A DNA stretch of 64,000 bases, from NCBI RefSeq assembly GCF_009749385.1, contig NZ_WBIN01000014.1:1-64000 (forward strand), written 5' to 3'. Under the pieces are notes generated by a model, which ran no database searches, had not been told where the DNA came from, and was given only the letters and a program-made list of their open reading frames with translations. Origin of the DNA: Agromyces allii. GTDB taxonomy: Bacteria > Actinomycetota > Actinomycetes > Actinomycetales > Microbacteriaceae. Position 1 is the stretch's first letter; each line of letters begins with the position of its first letter. Shown here piece after piece: positions 26,607 to 35,134 of this stretch. Both the position numbers and the translations under genes were made by a program.

Positions 26607-28064
26607 ATGTGCGGCATCGTCGGAATCGTCTCGACCGAACCCGTCAACCAGCAGGTGTACGACAGCCTGCTCCTCCTGCAACACCGCGGCCAGGATTCGA
26701 CGGGCATCGCGACCGCCGACGGCTCGGCCTTCCACATGGCGAAGGCGCGGGGGCAGGTGCGCGAGGCGTTCCGCACGCGCGACATGCGCTCGCTCATCGG
26801 CAACATGGGCCTCGGCCACGTGCGCTACACGACCAAGGGTGCCGCCGAGCGCGAGGAGGAGGCGCAGCCGTTCTACGTGAACGCGCCGTACGGCATCATC
26901 CTCGTGCACAACGGCAACCTCACGAACACCCGCGAACTCTCGCAGGACCTCTTCAACATCGACCGTCGGCACGTGAACTCCACGAGCGACACCGAGATGC
27001 TGCTGAACGTGCTCGCCACCGAGCTGCAGGGGCAGATCACGGGCCTCGACCTCGACCCCGACCAGATCTTCGCGGCGGTCGAGCAGGTGAACGAGCGCGT
27101 CGAGGGCTCCTACGCCGTCATCGCGCTCATCGCCGGTCACGGCCTGCTCGCGTTCCGCGACCCGTTCGGCATCCGCCCGCTGATCCTCGGGCGCCGCCTG
27201 ACCGCGAAGGGCAAGGAGGAGTGGATCGTCGCCTCCGAGTCTCTCGTGCTCGAGAACGGCGACTACGAGATCGTGCGCGACGTCGAGCCCGGCGAAGCGA
27301 TCTTCATCACGCTCGACGGCCAGATGACCTCGCGCCAGTGCGCGAAGAACCCGCGCCTCGTGCCGTGCTCGTTCGAGTACGTCTACCTCGCCCGCCCCGA
27401 CTCCGTCATGAACGGCATCTCGGTCTACGAGTCGCGCCTGCGCATGGGCGACCGCCTCGCCGACACCATCGCGAAGCACATGCCGCTCGGCGACGCCGAC
27501 GTGGTCATGCCCATTCCCGACTCGTCGCGCCCGTCGGCCATGCAGGTCGCCCAGAAGCTCGGCATCGAGTACCGCGAGGGCTTCTACAAGAACCGCTACG
27601 TCGGCCGGACGTTCATCATGCCCGGGCAGTCGGAGCGCAAGCGATCGGTGCGCCAGAAGCTGAACGCCATGGGCACCGAGTTCCGCGGCAAGAACATCCT
27701 CATCGTCGACGACTCGATCGTGCGCGGCACGACCTCGCAGCAGATCGTGCAGATGGCCCGCGACGCCGGCGCCAACAAGGTGACCTTCGCCTCGGCGGCG
27801 CCTCCCGTGCGCTTCCCGCACGTGTACGGCATCAACATGCCGAGCCGTCAGGAGCTCATCGCCCACGGACGCAAGATCCCCGAGATCGCGGCCGAGCTCG
27901 GCGCCGACCACATGATCTACCAGGAGGTCGCCGACCTGCAGGCGGCGATCACTGAGGGCACGTCGATCGAGTCGCTCGACCTGTCGTGCTTCACGGGCGA
28001 TTACGTCACCGGCACGGTCACCGAGGAGTACCTCGGCTGGGTCGAGCAGACGCAGCTCAGCTGA
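26607..28064 (+). CDS. purF: Amidophosphoribosyltransferase
   Basis: 485 aa. First committed enzyme of purine synthesis (PRPP + glutamine to phosphoribosylamine). The chain starts MCGIVGIVS, so the Ntn-type catalytic Cys is exposed when Met is removed. The glutaminase half has QHRGQDSTGIA; the phosphoribosyltransferase half has the PRPP loop ILIVDDSIVRGTTS near 370. Four cysteines in the second half (including CAKN, PCSFEY and LSCF) are compatible with the iron-sulfur form. AGGAG lies upstream of ATG. A bidirectional terminator follows. Confidence 0.97.
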   Translation: MCGIVGIVSTEPVNQQVYDSLLLLQHRGQDSTGIATADGSAFHMAKARGQVREAFRTRDMRSLIGNMGLGHVRYTTKGAAEREEEAQPFYVNAPYGIILVHNGNLTNTRELSQDLFNIDRRHVNSTSDTEMLLNVLATELQGQITGLDLDPDQIFAAVEQVNERVEGSYAVIALIAGHGLLAFRDPFGIRPLILGRRLTAKGKEEWIVASESLVLENGDYEIVRDVEPGEAIFITLDGQMTSRQCAKNPRLVPCSFEYVYLARPDSVMNGISVYESRLRMGDRLADTIAKHMPLGDADVVMPIPDSSRPSAMQVAQKLGIEYREGFYKNRYVGRTFIMPGQSERKRSVRQKLNAMGTEFRGKNILIVDDSIVRGTTSQQIVQMARDAGANKVTFASAAPPVRFPHVYGINMPSRQELIAHGRKIPEIAAELGADHMIYQEVADLQAAITEGTSIESLDLSCFTGDYVTGTVTEEYLGWVEQTQLS

Positions 28065-28112
28065 CCTGCGCCTGGCACGCGGCATCCGGATGTCGCGTGC
28101 CCGGCGAAATGC

Positions 28113-28146
28113 ACGAAGGCCGCCCCGATCTCGGGGCGGCCTTCGT
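28113..28146. terminator. Bidirectional terminator after purF
   Basis: A perfect 16-bp inverted repeat (28113-28128 with 28131-28146), arms CGAAGGCCGCCCCGA and complement, with a two-base centre. It lies between the convergent purF and a small membrane-protein gene. Confidence 0.85.
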
Positions 28147-28164
28147 CGTACCGGGCGGTGAGCG

Positions 28165-28608
28165 CTACGGCGTCTCGTCGACGCGGTGCGCGACCTCGTG
28201 CTCGACGGCGACCGAGGCCGTGCGCTTGGCCAGTGCGCGGTCGAACGCGAGGGCGACGAGCGCGCCCAGTGCGACGCCGATCGACGCGCAGATCAGCAGC
28301 AGGAAGCCGAACACCTGGCCGCCGTCGACCCCGAGGGGCTCGATCTCGCTCTGGGTCGGGGTGAACGCGAGCGTGAGCACGAGCGCGACGATCGCGCCGA
28401 GACCGGCGCCGAGCGTCATGAACCGACCGTACTTCGGCGCGCGCCGCACGGTCACGGTGTCGCTCGTGACCTCGGTCTCGATGAGGATCTCGGGTGCCGG
28501 CACGGGTGCGGTGGGCTCGACGATGATCGGCTCGACGGCTGCGGGGGCCGCGGAGTCGTTCGGCTCGGCGGGGATGGGGGCGTTGCTCACCCCACCATTG
28601 TCGCGCAT
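28165..28608 (-). CDS. Small two-helix membrane protein of unknown function
   Basis: 147 aa from ATG at 28608, or 141 aa from GTG at 28590; neither has a convincing ribosome site. A Pro/Ala/Glu-rich cytosolic N-terminus (about 1-60) is followed by two membrane helices (YGRFMTLGAGLGAIVALVLT and VFGFLLLICASIGVALGALV) and a short charged tail. Similar proteins sit beside purF in other actinobacteria. I know no function for them. Confidence 0.7.
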   Translation of the reverse strand: MRDNGGVSNAPIPAEPNDSAAPAAVEPIIVEPTAPVPAPEILIETEVTSDTVTVRRAPKYGRFMTLGAGLGAIVALVLTLAFTPTQSEIEPLGVDGGQVFGFLLLICASIGVALGALVALAFDRALAKRTASVAVEHEVAHRVDETP

Positions 28609-28702
28609 GCGGCTGAACGCCCGCCGCGCGGCATCCGAACACCGAAGACGACGCCGGGCCGCCGACCAGGTGAGGTCGACGGCCCGGCGTGGCGGTTCGG
28701 TG

Positions 28703-31700
28703 TCAGCTCTCGGTCGAGTTGCGACGCGAGCGGATGACGAGCACCGCGATGATCGCGAGCACGATCACCAGCAGCGCGGCCGAGAGCGCCCAGATCCACC
28801 AGGTGGATCCGGTCTCGCTGATCGGCTCGACCGCCTCGGTCTCGGCGGACTCCGAGTCGGCCTCGACGGCCTCGACGGCGGCCGGTGCGGCCACGACGCA
28901 GTCGCTCGAGACCGTGGCGGTGAACGACACCGGGTCGAGCGCCTCGCCGGCCGGGTAGGTGCCGAACGCGGCCGAGCCGTCGGCGGTGAGCACCGCGGTC
29001 GCCTCGCCGTTCAGCACGCCGTCGACCACCGCGACGCCGTCGCCGAGCTCGAGTTCGGCGAACCGCACCGACTTCAGGTCGATCGGCTGGCCGTCCTGCG
29101 TGGTGCCGGTGACGTCGAGGAGCAGGAACGCGCCGCCGTCGCCGTCGAGCTCGACCTTCGGGTTCGCGATGGTCGTGTCGAGTGCGCCGTCGTGGCCCGT
29201 GAACTCGACCGCACCGGTGTAGGCGAGCACGCCGCGACCGGACTCGTCGAGCGAGCCCGATCCGTCGACGAACGTGAACACGCCCGCGTCCTCGGTCGTG
29301 CCCGAGAGCGTCCAGTCGCCGTTGGCGATGCCGCTCGTCAGGTAGCTGCGGAACGACTCCTTGAAGCCCCAGTCGAGGCTTCCGGCCGTCACCTTGCAGA
29401 CGCCGGCCTTCTCGACCGGAACCGTGAACTCCACACCGACGTTTGTCGACCCCTGGAAGGTGAGCGTGTGCACGCCGGGCTCGAGCGAGGCCGGGATGCT
29501 TCCCGTCCACGTCACGTTGCCCGCGGCATCGGCCGAGAGGTCGTCGGCGAGCACGATCGGCGTGGAGTACACGACCGCGGCGATGTCCTCCTCGTTCGCC
29601 TCGAAACCGGCGGCGGTCACGGTGACCGTCTCGCCCGCGCCGAGGGCGGCGAGGGTCGCGGTGTCGAGCACGATGCCCGTCGTGGCCGGGGGCGTCGCGG
29701 GGATGTCGCGCTTGGTGCTCGCCGTCGCGGTCGAGGCCGCGGAGACCACGGTGCCGCTGTCGCCGGCCGGTGCCGCAGCGGGCGACCCGATCACGGCCGT
29801 CAGCGGTGCGAGCACCTGGCCCGCTCCGTAGAAGCCGTCGAAGGCGGACACGCCCGTGGCGAGCAGCGACACCGGCGCGTTCGCGAAGCGGGTCGCACCG
29901 TTCTGCACGCTCGTCGACGCGGCGCCGAGGTCGACGCTCGCCAGGTCGACGCGCGACCCGTTGACGGCCACGCTCAGCACGCCGGACTGCGGCGAGGTGA
30001 CGCGGAGCACCGGGTCGGCGAAGGTCAGGTCGAGCAGTCCGCCATGGCCTCGGAAGCTCACGGACCCCGAGTACTCCGCGGTGCCGCGACCCGTGCCGGC
30101 GTTGTAGTCGCCGCCCGACTGGCCGAACTGGAACGCACCGCCCGAACGCGTCGCACCGCTCACGGTGATGCTGCCGTTGGCGATCGGGCCGCCGATGTAC
30201 GCGACGAATCGCTCCGAGACGCCCCAGCTGAGCGAACCGCCGTCGACGGACGTGCCTGGGGCCACGACGGGAGGCGTGGTCGGCTTCGTGGGCGTGGTGG
30301 GCTCCGTCGGCGTCGTCGGATCCGGCTTCGTGCCGGCCTTCACCGTCACCGGGGCGAACACGTCGAGGCTGCGATCGGTCTGCGACAGGCCGTGCGCGGC
30401 CGAGGTGGCCACGACGTAGGAGCGCGCCGCGTCGAGCTTGCCCGCGGGCACGGTGACCTTCACCGTGAATGCGCCCTTCGAGATCTGGTCGGGGCGCACC
30501 CACTCGAGTGCGATCCAGCCGTCGGCCGGGAGCGGACCGTTGCCGGCCCAGACCGACTTCTCGCCGAACACGACGTAGACGCCCTGCGCGGCCGACGCGC
30601 CCGTGTAGCCGGAGCCCGTGACCGTGAGCACGTTCGACTTCGCCCCGTCGAGGTCCTTCGAGGGCGAGACGACGAGCTTCAGGACGCTCGGGTCGACCGG
30701 GACCTCGGGATCGACGGGATCGACGGGATCGACGGTGCCGCTCGCCACGGTGATCGAAGCGAACGCATCCATGCTCCGGTCGGTGACCGACAGGCCGTGG
30801 GCCGCGGAGGACGCCGCGACGTAGTCCTTGGCCGAATCGAACTTGCCGGCCGTCACCGTCAGCGTGGTGGAGAACGTGCCGCCCACGATCTGCTGCGGCA
30901 TCACCCAGCCCTGAGCGAGCCATCCGTCGGCGACCAGGGGGCCTTCGCCGCTCCAGATGCCGTCTTCGCCGATGAGCACGTAGACGCCCTGCGACGCGCC
31001 GAATCCGGTGTAGCCGGCGCCGGTGACCGTGAACGTGTTCGAGACCGTGCCGTCGACATTCGTCGACGGGGTCACCGAGAGGGTCGGCCCGGTCGGCACG
31101 ATGGACGCGACCGTGATGGGTGCGAACGCATCGAGCGTGCGGTCGGTGGCCGACAGGCCGTGCGCCGCGGACGATGCGACCACATAGCGCTTCGCCGGGT
31201 CGAGCTTGCCGGCAGCAACCGTCAGCGTCGTCGTGAACGCGCCGTCCGTGATCTGCTGCGGCATCACCCAGCCCTGCACGAGCCACCCGGTCGACGGCAG
31301 CGGCCCGCTGCCGTCCCACACGCCCTCCTCACCGATCAGCACGTACGCGCCGTTCTTCGCGCCGTCGCCGATGAAGCCCGTGCCGGAGACCGTGAACGTG
31401 TTCGACACCGTCGAATCGACATCCGTCGACGGCGACACCGTCAGCTTCGGGTCGATCACCGGCGCCACCTGGGCGACCGTGATGGGTGCGAATGCATCGA
31501 GCGTGCGGTCCGTGACCGACAGACCGTGCGCCGCGGACGATGCGACCACATAGCGCTTCGCCGGGTCGAGCTTGCCGGCAGCAACCGTCAGCGTCGTCGT
31601 GAACGCGCCGTCCGTGATCTGCTGCGGCATCACCCAGCCCTGCACGAGCCACCCGGTCGACGGCAGCGGCCCGCTGCCGTCCCACACGCCCTCCTCACCG

Positions 31701-33799
31701 ATCAGCACGTACGCGCCGTTCTTCGCGCCGTCACCGATGAAGCCCGTGCCGGAGACAGTGAACGTGTTCGACACCGTCGAATCGACATCCGTCGACGGCG
31801 ACACCGTCAACTTCGGGTCCGCGACCGGTACCGGCTCGGCGAACTCGAGCGGTGTCGCGGTCTCGAACGGGGCGTACTTCGCGCCACCGCCCGGATAGGT
31901 GTAGACGCCATAGCTGCCGTTCGCGAGCGCGCCCTCGAACTCGCGCACGGTGAGCGTGGTCTCGAAGGTGCCGCCGGTGCCGATCGCGATGCCGCCGGCG
32001 TTCGCGCCGCCGATCGTCGCGAGTTCGGCGTCCTGCACGGCCCACTTCTGGGCGTCGACCTTGCGGAGCGCGCTCGCACCGCCGGTGCTCGGCTGCCAGC
32101 CGTCGGCGAACGAGCCGAAGACGACGTAGGCGCCCGTGAACTTGCCCGCCAGCGGCGGGCGGGTGCCGGTCGTCGCGGAGCCGGCGGGAAGGAAGCCCGC
32201 GCCGCGGACCGTCACGGTCTCGCCTGCCGGGTCGAGTTCGCTCGTCTTGGAGACCGTCACCTTGGGAGCGAAGGAGACGGTGGTCGCGGTCTCGAACGGG
32301 GCGTACTTCGCGCCACCGCCCGGGTAGGTGTAGATGCCGTACGTGCCGTCGGCCTTGAGGTTCGCGTAGGCGGCGCTCACGTGGAGCTCGGTCTCGAAGG
32401 TGCCGTCCGCGTCGATGACGATGCCGCCGGCGTTGGCGCCGCCGATCGTCGCGAGGTCCGCCGCGTGCACGCCCCACTTGACGTCACCGGTGGGCCTGGT
32501 CGCCGCGGCCGCGCCGGTGCTCGGCGCCCAGGCGTCGGCGAACGCGCCGAACGCGACGTAGGCGCCGCTGAACTTGCCGGCGAGCGGCGGACGGGCTCCG
32601 GTGGTCGCCGCGGTCTGCGTGAAGCCGACGCCCTTGACCGTGACCGTGTCGCCGAAGGGGTCGAGATCGGCCGTCTTCGAGACGAAGACGCCCGGCTTGA
32701 AGGTGATCGGCGTGAAGGTCTCGAACTCGGCGTTCTTGGCGCCGCCGCCCGGGTAGGTGTAGATGCCGTAGTTGCCGTCGGCGAGCGCGCCCGCGTAGTC
32801 GTACGAGACGGTCAGCGTCGTCTCGAAGGTGCCGTCCTCTGCGATGACGATGCCGCCCTTGGAGGCACCGCCGATCGTCGCGAGATCGGCCTCGTGCACG
32901 CCCCACCTCACCTCGGCGGCAGGCCGGGTCGCGCCGACGGCACCCGTGCTCGGCGCCCAGACATCGGCGAAGGCGCCGAAGGCGATGTACGTGCCCGTGA
33001 ACTTGCCTGCGAGCGGCGGACGGGTGCCCGTGGTCGCTGCGCCGTTCGGGACGAATCCGGAACCCGTGATCGTGACGGTCTCGCCGTGCGGGTCGAGCCC
33101 GTCCACCTTCGACACGACGATCGACGGCGCCGCGGCGACCGGCTCCTCGGTGCCCGGCTCCTCAGTGCCCGGCTCCTCAGTGCCCGGCTCCTCAGTGCCC
33201 GGCTCCTCAGTGCCCGGCTCCTCAGTGCCCGGCTCCTCAGTGCCCGGCTCCTCAGTGCCCGGCTCCTCAGTGCCCGGCTCCTCAGTGCCAGGCTCCTCGG
33301 GAGCGGCGGCGTAGGCCACCGGGGTCTTCGTGTCCTGGGTCAGATCGCCCATCATGCCGCCGCCGTGCGCGCGGGAGGTGAACACGGCGAGCTCGGTGTC
33401 GCCCGCTGCGGGAACCGCGAGCTCGAGCGAGAAGGAGCCGTCGGCGTTCATCGGCGCACGGGTCGCGGTCGATGCCAGGCCGGTCGCCACCCAGACCGTT
33501 CCGGCTTCGGTGATGCTCGCGGTGTAGAAGCCCGCGGATGCCGCGGAGCCGATGCCGACGTAGATGCCCGTGCCGTCGGCCTTGAATCCGCTGCCGGCGA
33601 CCGTGACCGTTCCACCCTCGCGGGGCGCCTCGGTCACCGTGACCGTCGGCGCGCCGTCGGCGAAGGCCGGAGCGGCGGCCGTGACGGAGCCTCCGAACGC
33701 GAGCGCCGCGGCGAGGATGGCCGCGAGCCAACGCCGGCGCCGGGGTCGGCCGCCGATCTCGGTTTCGGGCGGCGGAGCTGTGGGCAGTTGCGACGTCAA
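28703..33799 (-). CDS. Giant cell-surface hemin-binding protein with two HtaA domains
   Basis: 1698 aa, far larger than known HtaA (about 600). TTG at 33799 is chosen because GGAGG lies 8 nt upstream; longer readings would run through the iron box. Signal peptide 1-47; a beta domain; ten EEPGT repeats (about 168-220); three A modules of about 143 aa (from 227); four B modules of about 120 aa (from 661); HtaA domain 1 (about 1189-1347); a beta-sandwich-like segment; HtaA domain 2 (about 1470-1630); a membrane helix and basic tail. Both HtaA domains keep the Tyr, His and Tyr heme ligands (ERFVAYI, FRGHGG, FYGAGQ; ESFRSYL, FTGHDG, FGTYPAG). Divergent from hmuTUV across iron boxes. It should capture hemin at the surface and pass it to HmuT. 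Confidence 0.88.
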   Translation of the reverse strand: MTSQLPTAPPPETEIGGRPRRRRWLAAILAAALAFGGSVTAAAPAFADGAPTVTVTEAPREGGTVTVAGSGFKADGTGIYVGIGSAASAGFYTASITEAGTVWVATGLASTATRAPMNADGSFSLELAVPAAGDTELAVFTSRAHGGGMMGDLTQDTKTPVAYAAAPEEPGTEEPGTEEPGTEEPGTEEPGTEEPGTEEPGTEEPGTEEPGTEEPGTEEPVAAAPSIVVSKVDGLDPHGETVTITGSGFVPNGAATTGTRPPLAGKFTGTYIAFGAFADVWAPSTGAVGATRPAAEVRWGVHEADLATIGGASKGGIVIAEDGTFETTLTVSYDYAGALADGNYGIYTYPGGGAKNAEFETFTPITFKPGVFVSKTADLDPFGDTVTVKGVGFTQTAATTGARPPLAGKFSGAYVAFGAFADAWAPSTGAAAATRPTGDVKWGVHAADLATIGGANAGGIVIDADGTFETELHVSAAYANLKADGTYGIYTYPGGGAKYAPFETATTVSFAPKVTVSKTSELDPAGETVTVRGAGFLPAGSATTGTRPPLAGKFTGAYVVFGSFADGWQPSTGGASALRKVDAQKWAVQDAELATIGGANAGGIAIGTGGTFETTLTVREFEGALANGSYGVYTYPGGGAKYAPFETATPLEFAEPVPVADPKLTVSPSTDVDSTVSNTFTVSGTGFIGDGAKNGAYVLIGEEGVWDGSGPLPSTGWLVQGWVMPQQITDGAFTTTLTVAAGKLDPAKRYVVASSAAHGLSVTDRTLDAFAPITVAQVAPVIDPKLTVSPSTDVDSTVSNTFTVSGTGFIGDGAKNGAYVLIGEEGVWDGSGPLPSTGWLVQGWVMPQQITDGAFTTTLTVAAGKLDPAKRYVVASSAAHGLSATDRTLDAFAPITVASIVPTGPTLSVTPSTNVDGTVSNTFTVTGAGYTGFGASQGVYVLIGEDGIWSGEGPLVADGWLAQGWVMPQQIVGGTFSTTLTVTAGKFDSAKDYVAASSAAHGLSVTDRSMDAFASITVASGTVDPVDPVDPEVPVDPSVLKLVVSPSKDLDGAKSNVLTVTGSGYTGASAAQGVYVVFGEKSVWAGNGPLPADGWIALEWVRPDQISKGAFTVKVTVPAGKLDAARSYVVATSAAHGLSQTDRSLDVFAPVTVKAGTKPDPTTPTEPTTPTKPTTPPVVAPGTSVDGGSLSWGVSERFVAYIGGPIANGSITVSGATRSGGAFQFGQSGGDYNAGTGRGTAEYSGSVSFRGHGGLLDLTFADPVLRVTSPQSGVLSVAVNGSRVDLASVDLGAASTSVQNGATRFANAPVSLLATGVSAFDGFYGAGQVLAPLTAVIGSPAAAPAGDSGTVVSAASTATASTKRDIPATPPATTGIVLDTATLAALGAGETVTVTAAGFEANEEDIAAVVYSTPIVLADDLSADAAGNVTWTGSIPASLEPGVHTLTFQGSTNVGVEFTVPVEKAGVCKVTAGSLDWGFKESFRSYLTSGIANGDWTLSGTTEDAGVFTFVDGSGSLDESGRGVLAYTGAVEFTGHDGALDTTIANPKVELDGDGGAFLLLDVTGTTQDGQPIDLKSVRFAELELGDGVAVVDGVLNGEATAVLTADGSAAFGTYPAGEALDPVSFTATVSSDCVVAAPAAVEAVEADSESAETEAVEPISETGSTWWIWALSAALLVIVLAIIAVLVIRSRRNSTES
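31113..31826. repeat. Near-identical 366-bp tandem duplication in the HtaA gene
   Basis: The first two B modules (copies from 31113 and from 31479, offset exactly 366 bp) are almost base-for-base identical over about 345 bp, including silent positions. The other two B modules have diverged. This indicates recent duplication or gene conversion and is a site where array length may vary. Confidence 0.92.
33141..33290. repeat. Ten tandem 15-bp units encoding EEPGT
   Basis: Ten copies of GGCTCCTCAGTGCCC, with one changed base in the first and one in the last, followed by a partial unit. In frame they encode EEPGT repeats, an acidic, extended spacer typical of wall-spanning surface proteins. Direct repeats without spacers, so not a CRISPR array. 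Confidence 0.95.
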
Positions 33800-33882
33800 G
33801 ACGCGGACCTCCGGGTCGGCGCGCGAGCGCGACGAAACCAGGGGTTCCGAGGCGAAGCAGCGGGTGAGGGGGATGCCTGAAG

Positions 33883-33950
33883 TTAGGTTAGGCTCATCTA
33901 ACATATGCGGACGAATACTCACCGCGCAAGGTGAGGTAAGGCTAACCTTA
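33883..33950. promoter_or_regulatory. Two IdeR/DtxR iron boxes in the divergent hemin promoter region
   Basis: Box 1, TTAGGTTAGGCTCATCTAA (33883-33901), differs from the consensus TTAGGTTAGGCTAACCTAA at two positions. Box 2, TGAGGTAAGGCTAACCTTA (33932-33950), differs at three and ends two bases before the hmuT start. One box is placed for each direction, so both the HtaA gene and hmuTUV should be repressed when iron is plentiful. The iron-regulator gene is not in this window. Confidence 0.9.
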
Positions 33951-33952
33951 AG

Positions 33953-35134
33953 ATGACGAAGATTCGAACTGCGCGCACCGCCCTCACGGCGCTCGCGGCA
34001 CTCGTGGCGCTGTCGCTCACGGGCTGCGCGACCCCCGGCAGCGATTCGGGCGCAGGCACCTCCGCCGACGGCGCATCCGCCGAAGCCGAGTGCCCCGGCG
34101 CCTCCACCCCGTTCGACGAACTCGACCTCGCCGCCGACGTGCGCACGATCGACGGCCCGTCGACGGCCTGCCTCGCCGACACCAGCCTCCCGGTCATCGA
34201 GTCCGACGAGGCATCCGCCGTGCCCCTGACCGTGACCGGCGTCGACGGCGTCGAGGTCACCGTCGACTCGACCGAGCGCATCCTGCCGCTCGACATCACC
34301 GGCACGATCGCCGCGACCGTCTTCAGCCTCGGCCTCGGCGACCAGGTCGTCGGCCGCGACTCCTCGACCGGCTTCGCCGAGGCCGCCGGCCTGCCCGAGG
34401 TCACCCAGGAGGGCCACACGCTGTCGGCCGAGGCCGTGCTCTCGCTCGCTCCGACGGTCGTCATCACCGACACGACGCTCGGTCCGCGCGACGCGCTCGC
34501 GCAGCTGCGCGACGCCGGCATCCCGGTGGTCATCGTCACGAAGGAGCGCAGCGTCGAGAACATCGGCGAGCTCGTCGACCAGATCGCCGCCGCGCTCGGC
34601 GTGCCCGAGCGCGCCGAGCTGCTGAAGTCCGCGATCGATTCCGACCTCACGGCCGTCACGTTGCCGATCGAGGCGTCGATCCCGGCCGACCCGGCCGACC
34701 GGCCCCGCATGATCTTCCTCTACGTGCGCGGCAGCGCGAACGTCTACTACCTCTTCGGCGAGGAGTCGGGCGCCGACTCGCTCATCGACGCGGTCGGCGG
34801 CTTCGATGTCGCCGGCGAGATCGGCTGGGAGGGCATGCGGCCCGTCACCGCCGAGGCCCTCGTGCAGGCCGCCCCCGACGTCGTGCTCGTCATGACCGAG
34901 GGCCTCGCCTCCACCGGCGGCGTCGACGGGCTGCTCGAACGCCTGCCCGCACTCGCCGCCACACCAGCGGGCGAGCACCGGCGCATCGTCGACATGGCCG
35001 ACACCGAGATCCTCGGGTTCGGGCCGCGCACGCCGGCGGTCGTCGACGCCCTCGCTCGGGCGGTGTACGCGCCCCAGACCGCGGTCGCGGCATCCGACAG
35101 CGGCCCCGACACTGCAGACGGCACCAACGGATGA
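33953..35134 (+). CDS. hmuT: Hemin ABC transporter substrate-binding lipoprotein
   Basis: 393 aa. Lipoprotein signal with lipobox LTGC (Cys about 25), then a type III (FhuD/BtuF-like) binding fold: ILPLDITGTIAATVFSLGLGD near 105 and LSLAPTVVITDTTLGP near 162. EGHTLSAEAVL near 154 and FLYVRGSANVYY near 256 match the axial His and the Tyr-x-Arg described for C. glutamicum HmuT (H141, Y240, R242). It would receive heme from the HtaA protein and deliver it to HmuU. ATG at 33953 lies two bases after iron box 2. Its stop overlaps hmuU. Confidence 0.92.
   Translation: MTKIRTARTALTALAALVALSLTGCATPGSDSGAGTSADGASAEAECPGASTPFDELDLAADVRTIDGPSTACLADTSLPVIESDEASAVPLTVTGVDGVEVTVDSTERILPLDITGTIAATVFSLGLGDQVVGRDSSTGFAEAAGLPEVTQEGHTLSAEAVLSLAPTVVITDTTLGPRDALAQLRDAGIPVVIVTKERSVENIGELVDQIAAALGVPERAELLKSAIDSDLTAVTLPIEASIPADPADRPRMIFLYVRGSANVYYLFGEESGADSLIDAVGGFDVAGEIGWEGMRPVTAEALVQAAPDVVLVMTEGLASTGGVDGLLERLPALAATPAGEHRRIVDMADTEILGFGPRTPAVVDALARAVYAPQTAVAASDSGPDTADGTNG

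Noticed and set aside
33141-33290. Regular repeats that might be a CRISPR array
   Set aside because: Units are 15 bp, contiguous, without spacers, and in frame (EEPGT).
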